Positions 55,738 through 64,000 of a DNA stretch of 64,000 nt are shown piece by piece. Below the pieces are notes generated by a model, which worked only from the letters and a program-made list of their open reading frames with translations, ran no database searches and was not told the origin of the DNA. Source of the stretch: Paraburkholderia sp. LEh10 (lineage in GTDB: Bacteria; Pseudomonadota; Gammaproteobacteria; Burkholderiales; Burkholderiaceae); NCBI RefSeq assembly GCF_017814945.1, contig NZ_JAGIPX010000004.1, positions 62,001 through 126,000 on the forward strand, written 5' to 3'. Position 1 is the stretch's first letter, and every line of letters starts with the position of its first letter. Both the position numbers and the translations under genes were made by a program.

Positions 55738-55824
55738 GCCCAGGTGGCGGAATTGGTAGACGCACTAGGTTCAGGTCCTAGCGGTGGCAACACCGTGGAG
55801 GTTCGAGTCCTCTCCTGGGCACCA
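55738..55824 (+). tRNA. tRNA-Leu (CAG), second copy
   Basis: An 87-nt tRNA nearly identical to the first copy. It differs by a G for A in the D-arm region (GGCGGAATT against GGCGAAATT) and by a Watson-Crick pair where the first copy has G-T in the acceptor stem (CCTGGGC). CCA is encoded. Confidence 0.97.
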
Positions 55825-55847
55825 CGCTCTCAACGCTAAAACAGATC

Positions 55848-55880
55848 ACCCCGCAAAGCAGATAGCTTGCGGGGTTTTTT
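55848..55880 (+). terminator. Terminator of second tRNA-Leu
   Basis: ACCCCGCAA pairs with TTGCGGGGT (9 bp, 10-nt loop) followed by TTTTTT. Confidence 0.9.
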
Positions 55881-56324
55881 GTTTCTGGCGGCCGCTCATC
55901 ATTGGGCGTGCGAGCGTCCTTGCACCACGCTGCGTCGTTTGCATCGCGTCCTCGCAACCGCAACCCTATGTGCCATCGCGATGTAATCGTCGAAATCGGC
56001 GGCCGTGCGCGGCCTTGTTGATAACCGCCGCGAATCCAAATGGGCAGCGAGAATTGATTGCCTGGATATTACGAATGCCAAACTCGACTCTGGTAAAAAT
56101 ACTACATTGATTACATTTACCAGACATTGCCGCCTCTGCGGAACGAATTAACCCAGGGGTAAGCACGGATAAGCCTGCGTTGTTCCATGCAGCCGCTTAA
56201 TGTCCAGCGTACACTCGTTCGGAAGCCTTGATCCACGGGGCGCGGCATGCCGCGCAATCGCCTTTTGAACGCCCTCTAAAACGGCACTGGCCGGCACGAA
56301 TATCGGAGACAGGAGAACAATCCA
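55881..56324. other. Intergenic region upstream of the MFS gene
   Basis: No gene is visible. Reading frames are short and start without ribosome-binding sites. It should hold the promoter of the 56325 gene; the AT-rich stretch at 56080-56150 is the best place, though I find no clear boxes. Confidence 0.5.
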
Positions 56325-57548
56325 ATGAGTTGGACTCGGGAACAGAGAAACGTCACGATTGCAGCCTATTTAGGCTGGACACTCGACGCATTCGATTTCT
56401 TTTTGATGGTCTTTATTCTGAAAGATATCGCGGCGGAATTTAATACCAAAATCCCGGAAGTCGCATTCGGCATTACGCTCACTCTCGCGATGCGCCCGCT
56501 CGGCGCACTCATCTTCGGGCGGCTCGCCGACAAATTCGGTCGCCGACCAACCTTGATGATCAACATTGCGTGCTACTCGCTGCTCGAACTGCTATCGGGC
56601 TTCTCGCCCAATCTCACGACGCTGCTGGTCTTGCGCGCCCTCTTCGGGATCGCGATGGGCGGCGAATGGGGCGTCGGCTCCGCGCTGACGATGGAGACCG
56701 TGCCCACGCACGCGCGCGGCTTCGTCTCCGGCCTGCTGCAAGCGGGCTATCCGAGCGGATATCTGCTCGCGTCGATCGTGTTCGGCGTGCTCTATCCATA
56801 CATCGGCTGGCGCGGCATGTTCTTCGTCGGCGTGCTGCCCGCGCTGCTCGTGATGTACGTGCGCGCGCACGTGAAGGAGTCGCCCGCGTGGGTCGCAATG
56901 GAAAAGCAGCCGCGCCCGGGTCTGCTCGTCACGCTCAAGCGCAACTGGGTGTTGTCGATCTACGCGATCATCCTGATGACGGCCTTCAACTTCTTCTCGC
57001 ACGGCACACAGGATCTGTATCCGACCTTCCTGCGCGAACAGCATCACTTCGATCCCCATACGGTCTCGCTGATCACGATCACGCTGAACATCGGCGCGAT
57101 CGTCGGCGGCCTTGCATTCGGCGCGTTCTCGGAGCGGATCGGCCGTCGCCGCGCAATTTTCATCGCGGCGCTGATCGCACTGCCCGTGCTGCCGCTGTGG
57201 GCGTTCTCGAACACGGCCATTGCGCTCGCGGCGGGCGCGTTCCTGATGCAGATCTCCGTGCAAGGCGCGTGGGGCGTGATTCCCGTCCATCTGAACGAGA
57301 TCTCGCCCGACGAAATCCGCGCGACGTTCCCCGGCCTCGTCTATCAGCTGGGCAACCTGCTCGCTTCCGTCAACGCGACGATGCAGGCGTCGTTCGCCGT
57401 CAGCCACAACAACAACTACGCGCTGGCGATGGCGCTCGTCGCGGGCACGGTCGCCGTCGTGATTGCCGTGCTGATCCTGTTCAGCCGTGAACGACGCGGC
57501 ATAGACATGACGCAATCCGCCGAGCAGGTCGCGGCGACCGCGCACTGA
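56325..57548 (+). CDS. MFS carboxylate transporter, SHS-like
   Basis: Twelve-segment major facilitator of 407 residues resembling the sialate/lactate:H+ symporter (SHS/JEN) branch. The first segment reads YLGWTLDAFDFFLMVFILKD with the acidic pair typical of carboxylate carriers. Loop 2-3 has GRLADKFGRRPTLM, the MFS signature. GEWGVGSALTMETVPTHARG follows, and the second signature is FSERIGRRRAIF. A monocarboxylate such as lactate is a likely substrate, but aromatic acids are possible. AGGAGA precedes the ATG. Monocistronic, with a strong terminator 63 bp downstream. Confidence 0.86.
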   Translation: MSWTREQRNVTIAAYLGWTLDAFDFFLMVFILKDIAAEFNTKIPEVAFGITLTLAMRPLGALIFGRLADKFGRRPTLMINIACYSLLELLSGFSPNLTTLLVLRALFGIAMGGEWGVGSALTMETVPTHARGFVSGLLQAGYPSGYLLASIVFGVLYPYIGWRGMFFVGVLPALLVMYVRAHVKESPAWVAMEKQPRPGLLVTLKRNWVLSIYAIILMTAFNFFSHGTQDLYPTFLREQHHFDPHTVSLITITLNIGAIVGGLAFGAFSERIGRRRAIFIAALIALPVLPLWAFSNTAIALAAGAFLMQISVQGAWGVIPVHLNEISPDEIRATFPGLVYQLGNLLASVNATMQASFAVSHNNNYALAMALVAGTVAVVIAVLILFSRERRGIDMTQSAEQVAATAH

Positions 57549-57611
57549 GCGCACGCAACGCGCGCCCGAAGCACAGGCGCGCCGCCGCTCCCTCGCCATG
57601 CAGCAGCGACG

Positions 57612-57646
57612 AGGCCGCTCCGATTCATGTCGGAGCGGCCTTTTTT
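57612..57646 (+). terminator. Intrinsic terminator after the MFS gene
   Basis: A 12-bp stem, AGGCCGCTCCGA with TCGGAGCGGCCT, 6-nt loop and TTTTTT. Confidence 0.93.
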
Positions 57647-57987
57647 GTCGGCCGCTTTTAGCGGCGTCGACCGACACGCGTGTTCTTCGACTTGCGTTGC
57701 GAGAACTCATTGACGATGCTCGAGGTGTCAGCGCTCGGCAGCACGCCGGAGAGCGCGCCAATCGCGACAATCGCGACAATCGCGAAGATCCGCAACCGGT
57801 CGCGCGCCTCGCGTCGCCGATCGCGCTTGCATGCGTCACGGCATCAACCAGGCACGCGGGCTGCAACGAAAGACGGCGAACCCACGCGCCGCGTCACGGA
57901 CAGCCGAAGCGCACCACTCGAAGAAAAAAGACGAGCCCGCACATCGGGGAACGTGCTCGCCGAACGAGACGAAAAGGAGAAGTCGCC
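57647..57987. other. Intergenic region upstream of fadE
   Basis: No gene; a plus-strand frame joins fadE in phase but is rich in Arg and Thr and without homology. I see no clear FadR or TetR-type operator, although regulation of the cluster should act here. Confidence 0.5.
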
Positions 57988-60486
57988 ATGTCGTGGTTCA
58001 TCGTTGCGTTGATCGCCGCCGCTCTCGCGCTCGTCCACGTGCAGGCGCGCGCGTCGTGGTGGCTCGCGTTTCTCGCCGCATGGGTCGCGGCCGCGTATCT
58101 GTCGGGCGCAGCGGGCGCGGCGGCGACGCTCCTGCTGGCGCTCGCGCTCGTCATCCCCGCGCTCGTGCTGACGATCAGGCCGCTGCGCCGCGCGTGGCTG
58201 AGCCGTCGCGTGCTCGGCACTTTCCGCAAGATCCTGCCCGACATGTCGCAGACCGAGCGCGACGCGCTGGAAGCCGGCACGGTCTGGTGGGACGCGGCGC
58301 TCTTCTCGGGACGCCCTCACTGGGACACGCTGCTCGGCCATGGCCCGGCGCGACTGTCGTCCGAAGAGCAGGCGTTTCTCGACAACGAATGCGAGCAGCT
58401 TTGCGATCTCGCGAACGACTGGCAAACGACGGCCGTCTGGCAAGACCTGTCGCCGCAGGCCTGGCAGTTCATCAAGGACAAAGGCTTCCTCGGAATGATC
58501 ATCCCGAAGCAGTACGGCGGCAAACAGTTCTCCGCCTACGCGCACTCGCAGGTCATCATGAAGCTGGCCACGCGCTGCTCGGCGGCCGCCGTCACCGTGA
58601 TGGTGCCCAACTCGCTCGGCCCCGCCGAACTACTGCTGCAATACGGCACCGACGCGCAGAAGAACCACTATTTGCCGCGTCTTGCCCGCGGCGACGAAAT
58701 CCCCTGCTTTGCGCTGACAAGCCCGTACGCGGGCTCCGACGCGGCGTCGATTCCCGACGTCGGCATCGTCTGCAAGAGCACGTTCGAAGGGCGCGAGACG
58801 CTCGGCTTCCGCGTGAGCTGGAGCAAGCGCTATATCACGCTCGGCCCCGTCGCGACCGTGCTCGGCCTCGCGTTTCGCGCGCTCGACCCCGACCATCTGC
58901 TTGGCAGCGAAGACGAGCCCGGCATCACCTGCGCGCTGATTCCGGCACGCCATCCGGGCGTCGACATCGGGCGGCGTCACTGGCCGTTGAATGCCGTGTT
59001 CCAGAACGGCCCGAACTCGGGCAACGACGTGTTCATCCCGCTCGACTGGGTGATCGGCGCACGCGCGCAGGTCGGCAACGGCTGGCGCATGCTGATGGAG
59101 TGCCTCGCGGCGGGCCGCGCTATTTCGTTGCCTTCGTCGAACGTGGGCATGTCGAAGTCGGCCGTGCGCAGCGTCGGCGCGTATGCGGCCGTGCGTCGCC
59201 AGTTCCGCACGGCGATCGGCAAGTTCGAAGGCGTGCAGGAAGCGCTCGGGCGCATGGGCGGCAACCTCTACGTGATGGACGCCGCGCGCCGCCTGTCGGC
59301 ACAGGCCGTCGATCTCGGCGAAAAGCCGTCGGTGATCTCGGCGATCTCGAAGTACCACATCACCGAGCGCAACCGCGAGGTGATCGACGACGGCATGGAC
59401 GTCGTCGCGGGCAAAGGCATCTGCCTGGGGCCGTCGAACTTTCTGGCGCGCGCGTATCAGCAGGTGCCCATTTCGATCACCGTCGAAGGCGCGAACATCC
59501 TCACGCGCTGCCTTATCATCTTCGGCCAGGGTGCGATCCGCTGTCATCCGTATCTGTTAAAGGAGATGGCCGCGACGCGCGAAGCCGACCACGTGAAGGC
59601 GCTGCGCGATTTCGATGAAGCGTTCTTCGCCCATCTGGGCTTCACGCTGTCGAACGGGGTGCGCAGCCTCGTCCACGCCGTGACGGGCGGCGCGATGATC
59701 GCCAGGCCGCAGCGCGCGCATACGCCCCTCGCTGGGTATTACCGCGCGGCGACGCGCCTCTCGACGGTGTTCGCGCTGCTCGCCGATGTGTCGATGTTCG
59801 TACTCGGCGGCGACCTGAAGCGGCGCGAGTGCATCTCGGGACGCCTCGGCGACGTGCTGTCGCAGCTCTACCTGATCTCCGCGACGCTCAAGCGCTTCGA
59901 AGACGAAGGCCGCCAGCCCGACGACCTGCCGCTCGTGCAATGGGGTGTCGAGGACGCGCTGCACCGCGCGCAGACGGCCCTCGACGGCGTGCTGCAGAAC
60001 TATCCGAACCGCTTCGCCGCGGCGCTCGTGCGCGCGCTCGCGTTCCCGTTCGGCCTGCCGCATCGTGCGCCGTCCGATGCGCTCGGCAGCGCGATCGCCG
60101 CGCTGATGCAGACGCCGGGCGCGGCGCGCGAGCGGCTGCTCGCGGATTCGTACGTGCCACACGCCGACGTCGACGCGCTCGGCTACGGCGAGCTGGCGTT
60201 CGCGCTGACACCGCGCGTCGCGCAGATCGAGCAGCGGCTGCGCGACGCGATCAGGCATGGCCGCCTCGAGCCGCTTCCGCAAAGCCTCGCGGAGCTCGCC
60301 GAGTGGAACGAAGCGGCGCATCAGCGCGGCCTGATCGACGAAGACGAGCGCAAGCTGCTCGAAGACTACGCGCGCTTCGCGGCACAAGTCGTGAAGGTCG
60401 ACGACTTCCCGGCGGATTTCGGTCTGCTCGCCGACCTGCAAAAGCGCAAGGAGGCGCTCGACAAGGCGATGGATCTGGCCGCATGA
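57988..60486 (+). CDS. fadE: Acyl-CoA dehydrogenase
   Basis: First step of beta-oxidation: FAD-dependent conversion of acyl-CoA to trans-2-enoyl-CoA. It has 832 residues, like E. coli FadE (814) and well above ordinary acyl-CoA dehydrogenases (about 380). Two N-terminal membrane segments (about 3-65), the dehydrogenase core (GFLGMIIPKQYGG, CFALTSPYAGSDA, FQNGPNSGNDVFIPLDWVIG, ITVEGANILTRCLIIFGQGAIR) and a long C-terminal DUF1974 region support this. AAGGAG precedes the ATG at 57988. It heads fadE-fabG-maoC-thiolase. Confidence 0.96.
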   Translation: MSWFIVALIAAALALVHVQARASWWLAFLAAWVAAAYLSGAAGAAATLLLALALVIPALVLTIRPLRRAWLSRRVLGTFRKILPDMSQTERDALEAGTVWWDAALFSGRPHWDTLLGHGPARLSSEEQAFLDNECEQLCDLANDWQTTAVWQDLSPQAWQFIKDKGFLGMIIPKQYGGKQFSAYAHSQVIMKLATRCSAAAVTVMVPNSLGPAELLLQYGTDAQKNHYLPRLARGDEIPCFALTSPYAGSDAASIPDVGIVCKSTFEGRETLGFRVSWSKRYITLGPVATVLGLAFRALDPDHLLGSEDEPGITCALIPARHPGVDIGRRHWPLNAVFQNGPNSGNDVFIPLDWVIGARAQVGNGWRMLMECLAAGRAISLPSSNVGMSKSAVRSVGAYAAVRRQFRTAIGKFEGVQEALGRMGGNLYVMDAARRLSAQAVDLGEKPSVISAISKYHITERNREVIDDGMDVVAGKGICLGPSNFLARAYQQVPISITVEGANILTRCLIIFGQGAIRCHPYLLKEMAATREADHVKALRDFDEAFFAHLGFTLSNGVRSLVHAVTGGAMIARPQRAHTPLAGYYRAATRLSTVFALLADVSMFVLGGDLKRRECISGRLGDVLSQLYLISATLKRFEDEGRQPDDLPLVQWGVEDALHRAQTALDGVLQNYPNRFAAALVRALAFPFGLPHRAPSDALGSAIAALMQTPGAARERLLADSYVPHADVDALGYGELAFALTPRVAQIEQRLRDAIRHGRLEPLPQSLAELAEWNEAAHQRGLIDEDERKLLEDYARFAAQVVKVDDFPADFGLLADLQKRKEALDKAMDLAA

Positions 60487-60627
60487 CCCGTTGCATGACA
60501 GCAGCGGCGGCGGCCGCGGGCCGTGCCGAAACAGCGTGCCGGACCCGGTGGGACGGGACCCTGCTTGCGGCAAGTCACGCGCTCCGTGCACACTGACGCC
60601 ATCCGTCGGGGCCAGGAGCCAATAACG

Positions 60628-62043
60628 ATGAACGATTCCTACCTGAACTTCGTCAATTCGCCGCTGGGCGCGCGGGTCGCGCGCTCGCTCGGCTTGCCGA
60701 AGCCCGAGGTGCTGCGCCGCTACCGCGCCGATGCGCCCGAATTCGACGGCATCGTCGCGATCGGCGCGGGACGGTCGCCCCAGTTGCTGGACGCGTTCGC
60801 CGGGGTGGTCGCGCATCTCGGCATGACGAGCGTCGCGCATCCGGGCGCGGGCCTGTGGGTGCCCCTCGCCAACCGCCACGGCCTGATGACGGGCCGCTTC
60901 GAGCCCGCCGAGCCCAGCGCAGGCGCGCAGGCGCGCGTGCGGGCGCTCGTCTTCGACGCAAGCGGCATCGACGACAGCACGCAACTCGATTCGCTGTACA
61001 CGTTCTTTCACGACACGCTGCGCTCCCTCGACAAGTGCGGCCGCATCGTCGTGCTCGGCCGTCCGCCCGAAGCGTGCGCGACGCCGCGCCAGTGGACGGC
61101 GCAACGCGCGCTCGAAGGGGTGACGCGCTCGCTCGGCAAGGAAGCGCGGCGCGGCATCGCGTCGAATCTTCTGTACGTCGCAGCGCACGCCGAAAGCGGC
61201 ATCGAATCGACGTTGCGGTTTTTTCTATCGCCGCGCTCCGCGTATGTGTCGGGCCAGGTCGTGCGGATCGGCGCCGCGCCGCTGACGCTCGGCCCGGACT
61301 TCGACTGGACCCAGCCGCTCGCCGGGCAGCGCGCCGTCGTGACGGGCGCGGCGCGCGGCATCGGCGCGGCGATCGCCAACGTGCTCGCGGCGCAGGGCGC
61401 GCACGTGATCGGCATCGATACGCCCGCCGCCACGGATGCCCTCGACGCCGCCATGCGCCAGATCGCCGGCACGGCGCTCGCCTTCGATATCGCCGCGCCT
61501 GAAACGCCCGCGCAGATCGCATCGGCGCTCGACGAGCTCGGCGTCGACATCGTCGTGCACAACGCCGGGATCACGAAGGACAAGACCATCGCGAAGATGA
61601 ACGCGCCCGCGTGGCGCAATGTGATCGACATCAACTTGTCCGCGCAGGAGCGCATCGACGACGCACTGCTCGAAGCGGGCACGTTGCGCGACGGCGGACG
61701 CATCGTCTGCGTGTCGTCGATCAGCGGGATCGCGGGCAATCTCGGGCAGACCAACTATGCGGCGTCGAAGGCGGGCGTAATCGGCCGCGTGCAGAGCATG
61801 GCGCCGTATCTCGCCGGCCGGCGCATCACGATCAACGCGGTCGCGCCCGGCTTCATCGAAACGCAGATGACCGCGAAGATGCCCCTCGCGCTGCGCGAAG
61901 CCGGCCGCCGGATGAACGCGATGAGCCAAGGCGGCCAGCCCGTCGACGTCGCGCAGGCCATCGCGTGGCTCGCGCACCCCGGCTCGGCGGGCGTGACGGG
62001 CCAGGTCGTGCGCGTGTGCGGGCAGAGCCTGATAGGAGCGTGA
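60628..62043 (+). CDS. High-molecular-weight FabG-type 3-oxoacyl reductase
   Basis: A 471-residue protein with two SDR modules, as in mycobacterial FabG4. The C-terminal module (from about 230) is complete: TGAARGIGAAIANVLAAQGA for NAD(P) binding, NAGITKDKTI, the serine in VSSISGIAGN and YAASK (Tyr/Lys). The N-terminal module (about 1-220) has lost the glycine motif and the YxxxK, so it is probably structural. CAGGAG precedes the ATG. Placed between fadE and maoC, it likely acts as 3-hydroxyacyl-CoA dehydrogenase in degradation, although synthesis is possible. Confidence 0.9.
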   Translation: MNDSYLNFVNSPLGARVARSLGLPKPEVLRRYRADAPEFDGIVAIGAGRSPQLLDAFAGVVAHLGMTSVAHPGAGLWVPLANRHGLMTGRFEPAEPSAGAQARVRALVFDASGIDDSTQLDSLYTFFHDTLRSLDKCGRIVVLGRPPEACATPRQWTAQRALEGVTRSLGKEARRGIASNLLYVAAHAESGIESTLRFFLSPRSAYVSGQVVRIGAAPLTLGPDFDWTQPLAGQRAVVTGAARGIGAAIANVLAAQGAHVIGIDTPAATDALDAAMRQIAGTALAFDIAAPETPAQIASALDELGVDIVVHNAGITKDKTIAKMNAPAWRNVIDINLSAQERIDDALLEAGTLRDGGRIVCVSSISGIAGNLGQTNYAASKAGVIGRVQSMAPYLAGRRITINAVAPGFIETQMTAKMPLALREAGRRMNAMSQGGQPVDVAQAIAWLAHPGSAGVTGQVVRVCGQSLIGA

Positions 62044-62048
62044 GCGTC

Positions 62049-62966
62049 ATGGCCGTTTTCGACTCCAGCCCGATGTTTGGCGCGCCTCGCACGAAGACAG
62101 TCGTCGTGCCGGAATTGCCCGCGCCCGCGAAGCTGTACGCGCGCGCGCTGACGGGCGTCGCCAAGCACTTTCAGCGCAATCGTCCGACGGATCTGCCCGC
62201 GCTTCGCTTCGTGCGCCCGGCGGTGACGCTCGACTCCGTCGCCATCGAGCGCTACGCGCGCGTCTGCGGCTTTTTCCCCGAGCAGGGCATTCCGTTCACG
62301 TATCCGCATCTGCTCGCGTTTCCGCTGCATCTGCTGCTTCTGACCGACCCGGCGTTTCCGTGGCCCGCGCTCGGCATCGTCCATCTGGCGAACAGCGTGC
62401 ACATGCGCCGGCCGCTCTCGTTCGACGACACGCTGCGCGTCGAGGTCGAATTCGGCGCGCGGCTGCGCCACGACAAAGGCCAGGCGTTCGTGATGCAGAC
62501 GCGCGTCTACCGGCGCGGCGAGGCCGTGTGGGACGGCGACAGCATCTATCTGAAGCGCGGCGTCGCGGCGAGCGGCGATCCCCTTAGCCCGCTGCAGACG
62601 GCAAGCGGCACGCTCGCGCGCGCGTCGCGCTGGCAGTTGCCGTCGCAGCTGGGCCGCGACTACGCGAAGGCATCGGGCGACTACAACCCGATCCATCTGA
62701 CGATGCTCTCCGCGAAAGCGTTCGGTTTTCCACGCGCAATCGCGCACGGCATGTGGACGCTCGCGCGCGCGTGCGCGGCGCTGCAACCGCCGAAGCGGCT
62801 CGCCGATGCGACGCTCGCGGGCGAGTTCAAGGCGCCGCTGCTGCTGCCGGGCGACGCGTCGTTGTGGACGTCCGCGCCCTCGCCCACTTCGCGCGAATTC
62901 GAAGTGCGTGACCCCGAGGGCGGCAAGCCGCATCTGCGCGGCCGGTTTCAGTGGAACCTGCAATGA
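62049..62966 (+). CDS. MaoC-family enoyl-CoA hydratase
   Basis: Double hotdog-fold hydratase of 305 residues. The N-terminal domain (about 60-190) contains AIERYARVCGFFPEQGIPFTYPHLLAFPLH, and the C-terminal domain bears the hydratase 2 motif DYNPIHLTMLSAKAFGFPRAIAHG with the Asp/His pair. It probably hydrates trans-2-enoyl-CoA in place of FadB. The ATG is 5 bp after the fabG stop, so the two are coupled. A gap of 257 bp with 9-bp repeats separates it from the thiolase gene. Confidence 0.92.
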   Translation: MAVFDSSPMFGAPRTKTVVVPELPAPAKLYARALTGVAKHFQRNRPTDLPALRFVRPAVTLDSVAIERYARVCGFFPEQGIPFTYPHLLAFPLHLLLLTDPAFPWPALGIVHLANSVHMRRPLSFDDTLRVEVEFGARLRHDKGQAFVMQTRVYRRGEAVWDGDSIYLKRGVAASGDPLSPLQTASGTLARASRWQLPSQLGRDYAKASGDYNPIHLTMLSAKAFGFPRAIAHGMWTLARACAALQPPKRLADATLAGEFKAPLLLPGDASLWTSAPSPTSREFEVRDPEGGKPHLRGRFQWNLQ

Positions 62967-63015
62967 CGCGGGCGGTACCCGTCGTAGCGCTCATGACGCA
63001 GGTAACGCGACTGGC

Positions 63016-63078
63016 GCACGTAACGGACGTAACGGACGTGATGCACGTAATGCACGTAATGCACGTAATGCACGATAA
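63016..63078. repeat. Seven 9-bp tandem repeats
   Basis: Seven units: GCACGTAAC, GGACGTAAC, GGACGTGAT, three of GCACGTAAT and GCACGATAA. Located between maoC and the thiolase gene. A minus-strand frame would read as repeated His-Tyr-Val but has no other gene feature. Confidence 0.88.
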
Positions 63079-63223
63079 CGCGCAAGCGTCGCCTGGCTGC
63101 GCGGAATGCGTCTGACGATGGAATCAACGCCCAGCCCGATTCGTTTTCACTGTCTCGTGCCGGGCGAATCATGCTGCTTCATTTCAACCGCCCGACAGGC
63201 GGACACGACCAGGGAGCCACCTG

Positions 63224-64000
63224 ATGCCTCACCCGTCACAACCGCCTTTCGCCGCGCGCCGTGTCGCGATACTGGGCGGCAACCGCATCCCGTTCGCGCG
63301 CTCGAACACCGCGTATGCGACGGCATCGAACCAGGACATGCTGACTTTCACGCTGCAGGGTCTGATCGACCGCTACAACCTGCATGGCGAGCGTCTCGGC
63401 GAAGTCGCGGCGGGCGCCGTCATCAAGCATTCACGCGACTTCAACCTGACGCGCGAAGCCCTGCTGTCGACCACGCTCGCGAAGCAAACGCCCGCCTACG
63501 ACGTGCAGCAGGCCTGCGGCACCGGCGTCGAAGCGGCCATCCTCGTGGCGAACAAGATCGCGCTCGGGCAGATCGACGCGGGCATCGCGGGCGGGGTCGA
63601 TACGACCTCGGATGCGCCCATCGGCGTCAACGAAAAGATGCGCAAGATCCTGCTCGAAGCGAACCGGGGCAAGTCGGCGGGACAACGCGTCGGCGCGCTG
63701 ACGAAGCTGCGCCCCGGCATGTTCTTCAAGCCGCTCCTGCCGCGCAACAGCGAGCCGCGCACGGGGCTGTCGATGGGGGAGCACTGCGAGCTGATGGCCA
63801 AGCGCTGGAACATCTCGCGCGAGTCCCAGGACGTGCTCGCGTACGACAGCCATCGCAAGCTGACGGACGCGTACGCGCGCGGCTTTTTCAACGACCTGAT
63901 GACGCCGTGTCGAGGCCTGTCGCGCGACAACAATCTGCGCAGCGATCTGACGCTGGAAAAACTCGCGTCGCTGAAACCCGTGTTCGACCGCGACGCGGGC
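63224..64000 (+). CDS. fadI: Acetyl-CoA C-acyltransferase (thiolase), partial
   Basis: Last step of beta-oxidation: thiolytic release of acetyl-CoA. The first 259 residues are present and the frame is open at the right edge. The nucleophilic cysteine is in QQACGTGVEAAIL (about residue 97), followed by GGVDTTSDAPI and SMGEHCELMAKRWNI. The sequence is of the FadI rather than the AtoB type. AGGGAG precedes the ATG at 63224. It is the fourth gene of the fad cluster. Confidence 0.92.
   Translation, partial: MPHPSQPPFAARRVAILGGNRIPFARSNTAYATASNQDMLTFTLQGLIDRYNLHGERLGEVAAGAVIKHSRDFNLTREALLSTTLAKQTPAYDVQQACGTGVEAAILVANKIALGQIDAGIAGGVDTTSDAPIGVNEKMRKILLEANRGKSAGQRVGALTKLRPGMFFKPLLPRNSEPRTGLSMGEHCELMAKRWNISRESQDVLAYDSHRKLTDAYARGFFNDLMTPCRGLSRDNNLRSDLTLEKLASLKPVFDRDAG

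Overview
The window reads as chromosomal DNA of a betaproteobacterium of the Burkholderia/Paraburkholderia group. The grounds are high GC, dense operons, and family members typical of that group: rpsF-priB-rpsR-rplI, gcl-hyi-glxR, an outlying nodIJ pair, ssuDCBF with a molbindin, and nudix-aat-bpt-pyrD. The genus is an inference. No rRNA, prophage, transposase gene or CRISPR array was found. Four tRNA genes are present (His, initiator Met, two Leu-CAG).

Layout. 1-1300: ribosomal operon on the minus strand, with its promoter. 1400-4600: an ECF sigma factor and zinc-type anti-sigma, divergent from a Tat-exported metallophosphoesterase and a CuA-like cupredoxin. Matching promoter motifs on both strands suggest one self-regulated envelope or redox regulon. 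4600-9430: a LysR regulator divergent from gcl-hyi-glxR, which turns glyoxylate into glycerate. 9430-10800: a large non-coding repeat block, with a 37-bp tandem array joined to two head-to-head copies of an about 300-bp palindromic element. 10800-17080: asparaginase, then cysB, cysA, cysW, cysT and sbp for sulfate uptake. 17390-19260: lexA with tandem SOS boxes, an unknown downstream gene and a DUF2939 gene. 19290-25700: a universal stress protein, nodIJ, an ArsP-like permease, a Tas-type reductase, an MFS remnant and a DUF3820 gene.

25750-29320: tRNA-His, dusA and several small secreted or hypothetical genes, two of them followed by unusual repetitive 3' sequence. 29310-32630: ssuD-ssuC-ssuB-ssuF for sulfonate sulfur, without ssuA or ssuE. 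33270-39630: a membrane protein, a 3-hydroxyisobutyryl-CoA hydrolase, a TetR/SDR divergon with paired operators, small hypotheticals, a lipoprotein, an SMR pump and a UPF0303 protein. 39860-43700: initiator tRNA, then nudix, aat, bpt and pyrD. 43740-52480: a frameshifted signal peptidase, sugar-type oxidoreductase, GntR and Crp regulators, GNAT, rpiA, a lipoprotein amidase and rlmB.

52570-57550: rnr, two tRNA-Leu genes with their own promoters and terminators, and an SHS-type MFS carrier. 57980-64000: a fatty-acid beta-oxidation cluster of fadE, a two-module FabG, a MaoC hydratase and a thiolase cut by the right edge. Sulfur supply (cys and ssu) and C2/fatty-acid carbon use (gcl cluster, fad cluster) are the recurring themes. 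Short tandem repeats of 9, 12 and 37 bp recur in the gaps between genes and are the least explained part of the window.
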